The notes: generated by a model from the letters alone, not told the origin. 64,000 nt of DNA from Centroberyx gerrardi (GCF_048128805.1 NC_136012.1:10824621-10888620), one strand, 5' to 3'; positions 44,617 to 56,869 are shown, counted from the stretch's first letter. A program made the numbers and translations.

Positions 44617-47022
44617 CTGCAGAGTGGAGGCTGCTGAGTCGCTAGTCTCTGTCATTCCTGTGCTCCTTGGTAAACTGGACACGATGTACCTGGAGCCCTT
44701 TGGCACAGGCTGTCTAACCACCAGCTTTCCTTTCCTGGTCTCCGCTAGAAACAGACTGTACCAGTAGGCATCGTTGGAGACCAGAGTGGAATCTGCGATG
44801 GTGGAGTTCCTCTCACTGATCACACTGTTCCTACAGGGAGGAGCCGCTTTGCTGGGTTTGGGTTTCTGACACTTCAGCACGATGGTGACCAATATGGTGA
44901 TCAAGAGGAGAAATGACACCGAGCCCAGACCGATGACCAAATACAGGTTTAAGTCTGAAAAGATGTCATATTCCAGAGGCACTTCAGTCATGTCAGAGTA
45001 GGCCTTAACGGCAGTCTCCACTGTGGACAGCTTGATGGTGACTGTAGCAGAGAGAGCAGGCTCCCCGTTGTCCTTGGCAATAACAACCAGTCGTTGGTGA
45101 CGCGGATCTCTGTAACTGAACATTCTCATAGTCCGGATCTCTCCGTTGTATTGGTCCAGACTGAATAAGGTGGCGTCAGTCACCTGTAGAAACTGGTAGG
45201 AAATCCGAGAGTTCTGTACCGAGTCGGTGTCTATGGCTATCACCTTGGCAACCAGAGAGCCTTTATCGGTGGATCTGGGGATTTTTTCCTCCACCGCTGA
45301 GCCGTGCGCGCGCCATGGAGAGACAATGACCGGAGTGTTATCGTTCTGGTCCACAATGATTATGTGGACGGTCACGTTACTGCTGAGTGGAGGAACACCA
45401 GAGTCTCTGGCCTCAATGTGGAAAAGGAACTCCTTCTCGATTTCATAGTCAAAGGTCTTTAGTGCGTAAAGATTACCGTTCTCTGGATTGATGGAGAACA
45501 GCATGGACATGGAGGTGTTGGCGATCTCCTTCTCTAGGATGAAATAAACTAGATACTGGTTTTCATGGAGGTCTGGGTCAAACGCAGTGAGTGAATTTAG
45601 CAAGGCCCCGGGTGCATTATTTTCCATTACACGTATAGTGTAGAAGGACTGGGGGAACTGTGGAACATTGTCATTAACATCCAGTAGCTCTAAAGTCATA
45701 GTTTCATTGTCAGACAACGGAGGAGAACCTCTGTCTGTAACAGTGAAAGTGATGTCATATTCTGGAACTTTCTCACGATCTAATGGTTCTGAAACTACCA
45801 ACTCAAAATAGCTACCAGAGGATTCTCTAAGTTTGAAAGGCATATTATCGGGAATATGGAGATCAACCACTCCGTTATCACCTGAATCTTTATCACTGAC
45901 ACTAACCACTGCTATCACTGTATCTAATTCGATGTTTTCCTTGACTGGACTCCGAAACGATTTAATAGATATTTCTGGGTGATTGTCATTCATATCTTCA
46001 ACTTGAATTGTTAGTTTACATTGCCCTGATAAGCTATTGGCTCCTTTATCTGTTGCAATAACTTCCATATCGTAGATCCTAAAATCTTCATAATTTAACA
46101 TTCCCTTTACCGTTATCTCTCCGGTGCTGGGGTTAAGATGAAATGTCTCTTGCGTTTTCTCTGATGTATACAGACTATATGAGTATATTATATCAGAATT
46201 TGACCCCTCGTCTAAGTCTGTTGCATTTAGATGAACAACAAGACTTCCAATGGGAGAATTTTCCATTATATTGATGTGGTAGTTGTCTTTATCAAATGTA
46301 GGGGCGTTGTCATTAGTGTCTAAAACATGAACAATAACGCTGGCAATCCCAGAACGTGTAGGTGTACCACCATCTACAGCTGTGAGTATTAAATTATGAA
46401 TAGCCTGCTGCTCTCGGTCTAAAGTCTTTTTCAAAATCAAATCAGCAAACTTCGACCCATCTCTCCCTGTCTGAACTTCAATGTTAAAATGTTCACTTTC
46501 AGTCAGATGGTACGTTTTTACTGAATTGCTTCCAACATCTGGATCAACGGCGTTGCTCAGAGAGAATCTCTCCCCAGCTGGCGTTGACTCAGATATATCT
46601 AAATGTATTGCGTCTCTTCGAAACTGTGGGGCGTTGTCGTTCATATCCAAAATTTCTAATTCTATATTAAATATTCGTAAAGGATTTTCAAGTGTTGCTT
46701 CCATTTTCAAGTAGCACGATGTTAACATTTTTGTACAAAGATATTCCCTGTCAATCTTCTCTACAACATACAGTTCACCAGTCTCTTTGTTCACATCCAG
46801 ATATTTTTTATTGGCGATGATATCAAGACGCATCTTCCTCTTACTCAGTGTCTTAACATCCAAGCTGAGATCTGTAGCTAGATTGGCGACAACTGATCCT
46901 TCTTTCATTTCCTCGGGTATTGAATAATGAGTGACTGAAGACGATATGTGCTGAACGGTTGCAAAAAGAATAACGACCGACACGTACCTTTTCCATGACA
47001 GCATTGTTACATACGACCCCAT
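44617..47022 (-). CDS. Clustered protocadherin variable exon V5
   Basis: 802 residues. The signal peptide and upstream region are identical to V7, but EC1 differs at the cysteine loop: six residues (CTKMLTSC) and LKMEATLENP where V7 has LKLEVILENP. Other private changes are HLTESEHFNIEVQTG (the HLTESEHF start is shared with V3), REQQAIHN, LTIQVEDMND, FRSPVKEN and RESSGSYFEL, the last shared with V3. EC5 has LLNSLTAFDPD as in V10, and EC6 has GSAVEEK as in V9 and RISYQF as in V6. Donor GTGATACGTC in phase 0, read-through tail IRQFPPLFL. Confidence 0.95.
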
Positions 47023-47200
47023 TGTTGTGTATCTGCGCTCCGTACGAAGCACTTTAGTCGGCAAAATGCATGGTCGCGATTACATGGAAATTTGGTATTG
47101 TTGTAATTTTGATCCAAGCGATATTTACTCGATCTTGATCCAATAGATATGTAGGCGATAAGAGGAAGGAAATTGTCTTAATTGTCCTGGGTCTGAGTTT

Positions 47201-47219
47201 CAGCACCAGGGAGCTGTCC
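47201..47219 (-). promoter_or_regulatory. CAGCACC promoter motif of V5
   Basis: cagcaccagggagctgtcc on the plus strand, with tactgtcatggcgatcc at 47254-47270; part of the block identical to the V7 promoter. Confidence 0.55.
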
Positions 47220-47289
47220 TCCTGTTTCAAGCTTTACCCCTCTGACTAGGATTTACTGTCATGGCGATCCTGGCCTCGTCTTTTTTCTA

Positions 47290-47311
47290 GTCAACAGCGC
47301 CACTCTATGCA
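47290..47311 (-). promoter_or_regulatory. CSE/CTCF-type promoter element of V5
   Basis: Plus-strand gtcaacagcgccactctatg about 268 bp upstream of the ATG. Confidence 0.75.
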
Positions 47312-47656
47312 TATTATAAGACTCTGCAACTAACTCCATTCATCCTTTGTAGCTAAAATGCAACCGTATTTAGATAATAGGTGAAATTTAAAGGTAAGCT
47401 TAAGCTTATTAACTGCGGCAGTTGTTCCTGAAAAGAATCATTAGGTTGATAAAAACAACTATTACAGACTAATTTAATGCCTTATGTTAATCATTCTATG
47501 TTGGATAATGGAAACTTAAACGATTCAAATTAGGATTTGTTTTTTATTTTATTTTTTTAACTTGTTTGTGGCTTGTGAAGAATATGCGATTTTATACACA
47601 ACATAGAAAACACCATATAAGATCTACAGAAACAAAGGTGGAAATTGACGTCTCAC
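47312..47656. other. Spacer between V5 promoter and V4 donor
   Basis: About 345 bases, homologous to the spacers behind V6 and V5. It holds the clearest empty site for the fold-back element (gataaaaacaac, 47449-47460). The 90 bases next to V4 match those next to V6. Confidence 0.65.
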
Positions 47657-50065
47657 CTGCAAAGTGGAGGCTGCTGACTCGCTAGTCTCTGTCATTCCTG
47701 TGCTCCTTGGTAAACTGGACACGATGTACCGGGAGCCCTTTGGCACAGGCTGTCTAACCACCAGCTTGCCTTTCCTGGTCTCCGCTAGAAACAGACTGTA
47801 CCAGTAGGCATCGTTGGAGACCAGAGTGGAATCTGCGATGGTGGAGTTCCTCTCACTGATCACACTGTTCCTACAGGGAGGAGCCGCTTTGCTGGGCTTG
47901 GGTTTCTGACACTTGAGCACGATGGTGACCAATATGGTGATCAATAGCAGAAAGGACACCGAGCCCAGACCGATGACCAAATACAGGTTTAAGTCTGAAA
48001 AGATGTCATATTCCAGAGGCACTTCTGTCATGTCAGAGTAGGCCTTAACGGCAGTCTCCACTGTGGACAGCTTGATGGTGACTGTAGCAGAGAGAGCAGG
48101 CTCCCCGTTGTCCTTGGCAATAACAACCAGTCGTTGGTGACGCGGATCTCTGTAACTGAACATTCTCATAGTCCGGATCTCTCCGTTGTATTGGTCCAGA
48201 CTGAATAAGGTGGCGTCAGTCACCTGTAGAAACTGGTAGGTAATCCGAGAATTCTGTACCGAGTCGGTGTCTATGGCTATCACCTTGGCAACCAGAGAGC
48301 CTTTATCGGTGGATTTGGGGATCTTTTCCTCCACGACCGAGCCGTGCGCGCGCCATGGAGAGACAATGACCGGAGTGTTATCGTTCTGGTCCACAATGAT
48401 TATGTGGACGGTCACGTTACTGCTGAGTGGAGGAACACCAGAGTCTCTGGCCTCTATGTGGAAAAGGAACTCCTTCTCAATCTCAAAGTCAAAGGTCTTT
48501 AGTGCGTAAAGATTACCGTTCTCTGGATTGATGGAGAACAGCATGGACATGGAGGTGTTGGCGATCTCCTTCTCTAGGATGAAATAAACTAGATACTGGT
48601 TTTCATGGAGGTCTGGGTCGAACGCAGTGAGTGAACTTAGCAAGGCCCCAGGTGCGTTATTCTCCGTGACACGTATAGTATAAAAGGATTGAGGGAACTG
48701 TGGAACATTGTCATTAACATCCAGTAGTTCTAAAGTCATAGTTTCATTGTCAGACAACGGAAGAGAACCTCTGTCTGTAACAGTGAAAGTGATGTCATAT
48801 TCTGGAACTTTCTCACGGTCTAATGGTTCTGAAACTACCAACTCAAAATAGTTATCAGAGGATTCCCTAAGTTTGAAAGGCATATTATCGGGAATGTGAA
48901 GATCAACCATTCCGTTATCACCCGAATCTTTATCAGTGACACTAACCACTGCTATAACTGTGTCTAATTCTGTGTCTTCCTTGACAGAATTTTGAAACGA
49001 TTTTATGGAAATCTGAGGATGATTGTCATTCATGTCTTCCACTAAAATTGATATCTTCGTTTGCCCTGATAAGACATTGGCTCCTTTATCTGTTGCTACA
49101 ACTTCCATATCATATAGCCTGAAATCCTCATAATTCAGCACTCCTTTTACTGTTATCTCACCAGTGTTAGGGTTCAGATTGAATGTCTCTTGTGTCTTTT
49201 CAGAAGTGTACAAGCTATACGTATATGCTATCTCTGCATTGGATCCCTCATCTAAATCAGTAGCATTAAGATGAAGCACAAGGCTTCCAATCGGTGAGTT
49301 TTCCATTATTTCAATTCTATAGTGTTCTTTGCCAAATTTGGGGGCATTGTCATTTGTGTCTAGGACTCGAACTGCAATGCTGGCTGTACCGGTGCGTGAA
49401 GGTGTGCCGCCATCTACAGCAGTGAGTACTAGTTTATGAACAGCCTGCTTTTCTCGGTCTAGCGCCTTCTTTAAAATTAGATCTGCAAACTTCGATCCAT
49501 CCCTTCCTGTCTGAATTTCAATGTTAAAATGTTCACTTTCACTCAAATGGTACGTTTTTACTGAATTTGAGCCAACATCCGGATCAACCGCATTGTTGAC
49601 AGAGAATCTTTCACCAGCTTGGGTTGCTTCCAAAATGTCCAAGTTTATGGTGTCCCTCCTAAAATGAGGGGCGTTATCATTTATATCCATGAGCTCTATT
49701 TCAATATAGAATATCCGCTGTGGGTTCTCTACTATAGCTTCAATTTTCAGAAAACATGACGTAGATGTCTTAGATGTGCAAAGATATTCACGGTCGATCC
49801 TCTCTACGATATATAGCTCCCCTGTTTCTTTGTTCACATCCAGATATTTCTTGTTTGCTATGACTTCCAAGCGCATCTTCCGTTTAGAAAGCATTTTTAC
49901 ATCGAGGCCTAGATCAGCAGCTAAATTAGCGACCACAGACCCTTCCTCCATTTCCTCGGGAATAGAATAGTGAGTAACCGCATAATTAGATTTTAAGATT
50001 GCAGCGAAAAGAAGAAATATCGAGACATACCTCCTCCAGTGTTTGTAAAAGAAATGTGCATCCAT
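47657..50065 (-). CDS. Clustered protocadherin variable exon V4
   Basis: 803 residues from the first ATG (MDAHFFYKHWRRYVSIFLLF...). The ectodomain groups with V9 and V11 (NPQRIFYIEIELMDIND, EATQAGERFSVNNAVDPD), with a seven-residue cysteine loop (CTSKTSTSC). It is embedded among V7-subgroup exons. Private changes are FGKEHYRIEIMENS, LSGQTKISILVED, FQNSVKEDTELDT, RGSLPLSDN, IRVTENNAPG, FDFEIEK and IPKSTDK. The 3' end (SESAAS, GTGAGACGTC donor and flank) is the V6 version, so the exon is a V9-like front on a V6-like back. Confidence 0.95.
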
Positions 50066-50211
50066 TGTCACTTCAGACCTGTCTTCTTCAGTTTTGTGAA
50101 AAAAATAAACCCTTGCACGTCGTTAAGATTCCGGACATTTTTTTTAGCCTATCAAAGCCATATTCACAAAAATACACAGACCGTAAAATGTTTTTGGCCT
50201 ACATACAGATT

Positions 50212-50229
50212 CAGTACCGGGAGCTGTCC
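50212..50229 (-). promoter_or_regulatory. CAGTACC promoter motif of V4
   Basis: cagtaccgggagctgtcc on the plus strand; the next shared motif is worn here (cagtgtaatggcgttgatg near 50261). Confidence 0.45.
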
Positions 50230-50305
50230 ATTTGCCCGATTCACGTCTCAGCTCGACGACACAGTGTAATGGCGTTGATGGTCCCACAACAGAATTTATA
50301 TAACT

Positions 50306-50331
50306 GGACAACAGCGACGCTGTGTGCAAGG
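50306..50331 (-). promoter_or_regulatory. CSE/CTCF-type promoter element of V4
   Basis: Plus-strand gacaacagcgacgctgtgtg, then caagg, about 241 bp upstream of the ATG. It is the CGTCGCTG type like V9 and V11, not the type of its array neighbours. Confidence 0.75.
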
Positions 50332-51180
50332 AACAAAGACATGCTTCCTTACGCCTGACTCTTAAATAAATGTTATGCTTTAGCCCTCATCCTTAGTTTT
50401 TCCTTATGGCTAATTAGCTCCTTCATACCTTGAATTCAGTGTTTTATGATCCTGCACGTTTTGAATTAAGTAGTATTATTCAGTGTAGTGATAACTACAT
50501 TGCTTTTTGGTTAAGATATGTTTTCCAGCTGTTTTAAGGTAGCTCGCACTTTATCTCTACAAAGTGTACTTTTGTAGTTTAAATATTTTTTTTGTTTTGT
50601 TTGTTTTTTCTATGTGGTCATAGCGTTCCATTGGTCAATCAAGATCGAAATTACTTTGTTATTGAATTAGTGTTCATTTATCGCTTTTTGTGTGGTTCAT
50701 CAGAGTTGTGCAGCATGAGCAGTAGGCGTGTCAAAAAAGCATGATACAGCATTGTTAAGCATTTGCGCTAGGAAGTTAATGATATAAATGTATTGCCTTT
50801 AGATGATAATTTTGTCTCTGCATACGTTAGTCTAGTCCACTCTCATTTTATATTTTTAATACCTAGCTCTAGTCGCTCTTTTAGTTAACTGTATTAACCT
50901 TATTGCAAAACATCAAATTTATGATGAGACAAGACATGCTTTTGGGTAAATGAGAAGTCAAAAGCAATTTAGTAAAATTTGTGCTGTTGGCCTCATTTAA
51001 ACTGTGGATTGCACATTTGTTTTATGAAGAGAAAATTGAATGTGATTTGAAAAATAATGGGGAAGATGTTTATAAATTAGGTAAACTAGAATTTATAGTA
51101 TGTCTATTTACAAACATGATCATCAAATTATACAGCATATTCAGTTACACAGACGTATTGGATCAGTAAAGAAATCTCAC
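50332..51180. other. Spacer between V4 promoter and V3 donor
   Basis: No gene. About 50720-51030 resembles the V9-V8 spacer. The last ~190 bases (50990-51180) are nearly identical to the V2-V1 spacer end (57163-57351). Confidence 0.65.
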
Positions 51181-53589
51181 CTGCAGAGTGGAGGCTGCTG
51201 AGTCGCTAGTCTCTGTCATTCCTGTGCTCCTTGGTAAACTGGACACGATGTACCGGGAGCCCTTTGGCACAGGCTGTCTAACCACCAGCTTTCCTTTCCT
51301 GGTCTCCGCTAGAAACAGACTGTACCAGTAGGCATCGTTGGAGACCAGAGTGGAATCTGCGATGGTGGAGTTTCTCTCACTGATCACACTGTTCCTACAG
51401 GGAGGAGCCGCTTTGCTGGGCTTGGGTTTCTGACACTTGAGCACGATGGTGACCAATATGGTGATCAAGAGGAGAAATGACACCGAGCCCAGACCGATGA
51501 CCAAATACAGGTTTAAGTCTGAAAAGATGTCATATTCCAGAGGCACTTCTGTCATGTCAGAGTAGGCCTTAACGGCAGTCTCCACTGTGGACAGCTTGAT
51601 GGTGACTGTAGCAGAGAGAGCAGGCTCCCCGTTGTCCTTGGCAATAACAACCAGTCGTTGGTGACGCGGATCTCTGTAACTGAACATTCTCATAGTCCGG
51701 ATCTCTCCGTTGTATTGGTCAAGACTAAATAAGGTGGCGTCAGTCACCTGTAGAAACTGGTAGGTAATCCGAGAGTTCTGTACCGCGTCGGTGTCTATGG
51801 CTATCACCTTGGCAACCAGAGAGCCTTTATCGGTGGATCTGGGGATCTTTTCCTCCACCACCGAGCCGTGCGCGCGCCATGGAGAGACTATGACCGGAGT
51901 GTTGTCGTTCTGGTCCACAATGATTATGTGGACGGTCACGTTACTGCTGAGTGGAGGAACACCAGAGTCTCTGGCCTCAATGTGGAAAAGGAACTCCTTC
52001 TCGATTTCATAGTCAAAGGTCTTTAGTGCGTAAAGATTACCGTTCTCTGGATTGATGGAAAACAGCATGGACATGGAGGTGTTGGCGATCTCCTTCTCTA
52101 GGATGAAATAAACTAGATACTGGTTTTCATGGAGGTCTGGGTCAAACGCAGTCACGGAACTTAGCAAGGCCCCAGGTGCGTTATTCTCCATGACGCGGAT
52201 AGTATAGAAGGACTGTGGGAACTGTGGAACATTGTCATTAACATCCAGTAGTTCTAAAGTCATAGTTTCATTGTCAGACAACGGAGGAGAACCTCTGTCT
52301 GTAACAGTGAAAGTGATGTCATATTCTGGAACTTTCTCACGGTCTAATGGTTCTGAAACTACCAACTCAAAATAGCTACCAGAGGATTCTCTAAGTTTGA
52401 AAGGCATGTTATCGGGAATATGGAGATCAACTACTCCATTATTACCTGAATCTTTATCACTGACGCTAACCACTGCTATCACTGTGTCTAATTCGATGTT
52501 TTCCTTGACTGGACTCTGAAACGATTTTATAGATATTTCTGGGTGATTGTCATTCATATCTTCAACTAAAATTGTTAGTTTACATTGCCCTGATAAGCTA
52601 TTGCCTCCTTTATCTGTTGCAATAACTTCCATATCGTAGATCCTAAAATCTTCATAATTTAACATTCCCTTTACCGTTATCTCACCGGTGCTGGGGTTAA
52701 GATGAAATGCCTCTTGCGTTTTCTCTGATGTATATAGACTATATGAGTATATAATATCAGAATTTGACCCCTCGTCTAAGTCTGTTGCATTTAGATGAAC
52801 AACAAGGCTTCCAATGGGAGAATTTTCCATTATATTTATATGGTAGTTGTCTTTGTCAAATGTAGGGGCGTTGTCATTAGTGTCTAAAACATGAACAATA
52901 ATGGTAGCAGTACCTGAACGAGCAGGCGTACCGCCATCTACAGCTGTGAGTATGAAATTATGAACAGCCTGCTGTTCTCGGTCTAAATTCTTTTTCAGGA
53001 TCAATTCAGCAAACTTCGACCCATCTCTCCCAGCCTGAACTTCAATGGTAAAATGTTCACTTTCAGTCAGATGGTACGTTTTTACTGAATTGCTTCCAAC
53101 ATCTGGATCAACGGCATTGCTCAGAGAGAATCTCTCCCCAGCTGGTGTTGACTCAGATATGTCTAAATGTATTGCGTCTCTTCGAAATTGTGGGGCGTTG
53201 TCGTTCATATCCAAAATTTCTAGCTCTATATTAGATATTCGTAAAGGATTTTCAAGGATTACCTCCAGCTTTAGATAGCACGATGCTGAGGACTTTGAAG
53301 GACAAATATATTCCCTGTCAATCTTCTCCACAATATAGAGTTCACCAGTCTCTTTGTTCACATCCAGATATTTTTTACTGGCGATGATATCAAGACGCAT
53401 CTTCCTCTTACTCAGTGTTTTAACATCCAAGCTGAGATCTGTAGCTAGGTTGGCAACAACTGATCCTTCTTTCATTTCCTCAGGTATGGAATAATGAGTG
53501 ACTGAAGACGATATGTGCTGAACGGTTGAAAAAAGAATAACGAGCGAGACGTACCTTTTCCATGACAGCATTGTTACATACGAGTCCAT
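51181..53589 (-). CDS. Clustered protocadherin variable exon V3
   Basis: 803 residues from the first ATG (MDSYVTMLSWKRYVSLVILF...). Member of the V7 subgroup with a seven-residue cysteine loop (CPSKSSASC). Private changes are LDIIASKKY, VQAGRDGSKFAELIL, NFILTAVDGG, TATIIVHVL, KGGNSLSG and SGNNGVVDLH. EC6 has DTDAVQN where all exons except V1 have DTDSVQN. The donor GTGAGATTTC and ~190 intron bases are also shared with V1. LLSSVTAFDPD matches V9. The gene is the probable partner in the exchange that formed V1's back half. Confidence 0.95.
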
Positions 53590-53767
53590 TGTTGTGTATC
53601 TGTTCACCGTACGAAACACCTCAGTCGGCAAAATGCATGGTCGCAATTATATGGAAATTTGGTTTTGTTGTAGTTTTGATCCAAACGGTATTGATTCGAT
53701 CTTCATCCAATAGATATGTAGGCGATAAGAGGAAAGAAATTGTCTTATTTTTTCTGGGTGTGAGTTT

Positions 53768-53786
53768 CAGCACCAGGGAGCTGTCC
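53768..53786 (-). promoter_or_regulatory. CAGCACC promoter motif of V3
   Basis: cagcaccagggagctgtcc on the plus strand; tactgtcatggcgatcattg follows at 53821-53840. Confidence 0.55.
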
Positions 53787-53856
53787 GCTTGTTTCATGCT
53801 GTAGCCCTCTGACTATGATTTACTGTCATGGCGATCATTGCCTCGTCTTTTTTCTA

Positions 53857-53880
53857 GTCAACAGCGCCACTCTATGCATA
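53857..53880 (-). promoter_or_regulatory. CSE/CTCF-type promoter element of V3
   Basis: Plus-strand gtcaacagcgccactctatg about 268 bp upstream of the ATG. Confidence 0.75.
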
Positions 53881-54190
53881 TTATAAAACTCTGCAACTAA
53901 CACCATCCATGCTTTGTAGCTAAAATGCAACCGTATTTAGACGATATGTGAAATTCAAAGGAAAACGTAACTGCTGCAGATGTTGCTGAAATGAATCACT
54001 AGGTTTATTAAGCCACTACAGCCTAGTTTAATACGTTAATCATTCTATGTTGGATAATGGAAATGTACATATGATTCAAATTGGGATTGTTTTTAAACTT
54101 GTTTATGCTTTGTTAAGAACATGCCACTTTACACAAAACAAACAAACATTAAAAGATCTGCAGAAACAAGGGTGGAAATTGACGTCTCAC
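53881..54190. other. Spacer between V3 promoter and V2 donor
   Basis: About 310 bases, a diverged copy of the spacers behind V6, V5 and V4 (ttctatgttggataatgg at about 54041). It lacks the fold-back element. Confidence 0.6.
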
Positions 54191-56578
54191 CTGCAAAGTG
54201 GAGGCTGCTGAGTCGCTAGTCTCTGTCATTCCTGTGCTCCTTGGTAAACTGGACACGATGTACCTGGAGCCCTTTGGCACAGGCTGTCTAACCACCAGCT
54301 TGCCTTTCCTGGTCTCCGCTAGAAACAGACTGTACCAGTAGGCATCGTTGGAGACCAGAGTGGAATCTGCGATGGTGGAGTTCCTCTCACTGATCACACT
54401 GTTCCTACAGGGAGGAGCCGCTTTGCTGGGCTTGGGTTTCTGACACTTGAGCACGATGGTGACCAATATGGTGATCAAGAGGAGAAATGACACCGAGCCC
54501 AGACCGATGACCAAATACAGGTTTAAGTCTGAAAAGATGTCATATTCCAGAGGCACTTCTGTCATGTCAGAGTAGGCCTTAACGGCAGTCTCCACTGTGG
54601 ACAGCTTGATGGTGACTGTAGCAGAGAGAGCAGGCTCCCCGTTGTCCTTGGCAATAACAACCAGTCGTTGGTGACGCGGATCTCTGTAACTGAACATTCT
54701 CATAGTCCGGATCTCTCCGTTGTATTGGTCCAGACTGAATAAGGTGGCGTCAGTCACCTGTAGAAACTGGTAGGTAATCCGAGAGTTCTGTACCGAGTCG
54801 GTGTCTATGGCTATCACCTTGGCAACCAGAGAGCCTTTATCGGTGGATCTGGGGATTTTTTCCTCCACCACCGAGCCGTGCGCGCGCCACGGAGAGACAA
54901 TGACCGGGGTGTTGTCGTTCTGGTCCACAATGATTATGTGGACGGTCACGTTACTGCTGAGTGGAGGAACACCAGAGTCTCTGGCCTCAATGTGGAAAAG
55001 GAACTCCTTCTCGATCTCATAGTCAAAGGTCTTTAGTGCGTAAAGATTACCGTTCTCTGGATTGGTGGAGAACAGCATGGACATGGAGGTGTTGGCTATC
55101 TCCTTCTCTAGGATGAAATAAACTAGATACTGGTTTTCATGGAGGTCTGGGTCAAACGCAGTGAGGGAGCTTAGCAAGGCCCCAGGTGCATTGTTCTCAA
55201 TTACACGTATAGTATAGTAGGACTGAGGGAACTGTGGAACATTGTCATTAACATCCAGTAGTTCTAAAGTCATAGTTTCATTGTCAGACAACGGAGGAGA
55301 ACCTCTGTCTGTAACACTGAAAGTGATGTCATATTCTGGAACTTTCTCACGGTCTAATGGTTCTGAAACTACCAACTCAAAATAGTTATCAGAGGATTCT
55401 TTAAGTTTGAAAGGCATATTATCGGGAATATGAACATCAACTACTCCATTATCACCTGAATCTTTATCACTGACACTAATTACTGCTATCACTGTGTCTA
55501 ATTCGATGTCTTCCTTGACTGGACTCTGAAATGATTTAATAGATATTTCTGGGTGATTGTCATTCATATCTTCAACTAGAATTGTTAGTTTACATTGCTC
55601 TGATAAGCTATTGGCTCCTTTATCTGTTGCAATAACTTCCATGTCGTAGATCCTAAAATCTTCGTAATTTAGCATTCCCTTTACCGTTATATCTCCGGTG
55701 CTGGGGTTAAGATGAAATGTCTCTTGCGTTTTCTCTGATGTATACAGACTATATGAGTATATAATATCAGAATTTGACCCCTCGTCTAAGTCTGTTGCAT
55801 TTAGATGAACAACAAGGCTTCCAATGGGAGAATTTTCCATTATATTGATGCGGTAGTTTTCTTTGTCAAATGTAGGGGCGTTGTCATTAGTGTCTAAAAC
55901 ATGAACAATAACGCTGGCAGTACCAGAACGAGTAGGCGTACCGCCATCTACAGCTGTGAGTATTAAATTATGAACAGCCTGCTGCTCCCTGTCTAAAATA
56001 TTTTTCAAAATCAAATCAGCAAACTTCGAGCCATCTCTCCCTGTATGAACCTCAATGCTAAAATGTTCACTTTCACTCAAATGGTACGTTTTTACTGAAT
56101 TGCTTCCAACATCTGGATCAACGGCATTGCTCAGAGAGAATCTCTCCCCAGCTGGCGTTGACTCAGATATATCTAAATGTATTGCGTCTCTTCGAAATTG
56201 CGGGGCGTTATCGTTCATATCCAAAATTTCTAGTTCTATATTAAAGATTCGTAAGGGGTTTTCCAGTATCACCTCCAGTTTAAGATAGCACGAAGATGAC
56301 AGCTTGGTAGGGCAATTTTCCCTGTCAATCTTCTCCACAATATACAGTTCACCAGTCTCTTTGTTCACATCGAGGTACTTTTTATTGGCGATGATATCAA
56401 GACGCATCTTCCTCTTACTCAATGTTTTAACATCCAAGCTGAGATCTGTAGCTAGATTGGCAACAACTGATCCTTCTTTCATTTCCTCAGGTATTGAATA
56501 ATGAGTAACTGAAGACAATATGTGCTGAACGGTTGAAAAAAGAATAACGACCGACACGTACCTTTTCCACGACCCCAT
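54191..56578 (-). CDS. Clustered protocadherin variable exon V2
   Basis: 796 residues. Relative to its sisters V7, V6, V5 and V3 it lacks six residues in the signal-peptide front (MGSWKRYV versus MGSYVTMLSWKRYV) and one residue before the first loop cysteine (RENC versus REYIC). The loop itself has seven residues (CPTKLSSSC). Other private changes are TGDITVKG in EC3, VDVHIPDN, DITFSVTDRG, QSYYTIRVIENN and FSTNPENG, the last in an otherwise invariant stretch of EC5. The donor GTGAGACGTC and following bases are of the V6/V4 type. The signal peptide is still plausible (WKRYVSVVILFSTVQHILS). Confidence 0.95.
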
Positions 56579-56755
56579 TGTTGTGTGTCTGTTCTCCGTA
56601 TGTAGCAGTTTAGTCGATAGAATGCATGTTTCCAGTTACATGGCAGTTTACTATTGTTAAGGTCTTGATCCGAACATATTAATGCGATCCTCATCCAAAG
56701 GATATTCAAGCGCAAAATATAGTGAAATTGTCTTATGTATCTGTGATGGGGGTTT

Positions 56756-56774
56756 CAGCACCAGGGAGCTGTCC
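56756..56774 (-). promoter_or_regulatory. CAGCACC promoter motif of V2
   Basis: cagcaccagggagctgtcc on the plus strand; tactgtcatggcgatcatgg follows at 56810-56829. Confidence 0.55.
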
Positions 56775-56845
56775 GCTTGATTCAATGCTTTACCCTCCTG
56801 ACTATGATTTACTGTCATGGCGATCATGGCCCCGTCTTTTATCTA

Positions 56846-56869
56846 GTCAACAGCGCCACTGCATGCATA
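56846..56869 (-). promoter_or_regulatory. CSE/CTCF-type promoter element of V2
   Basis: Plus-strand gtcaacagcgccactgcatg about 268 bp upstream of the ATG; differs from the V7-type copy by a base or two. Confidence 0.7.
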
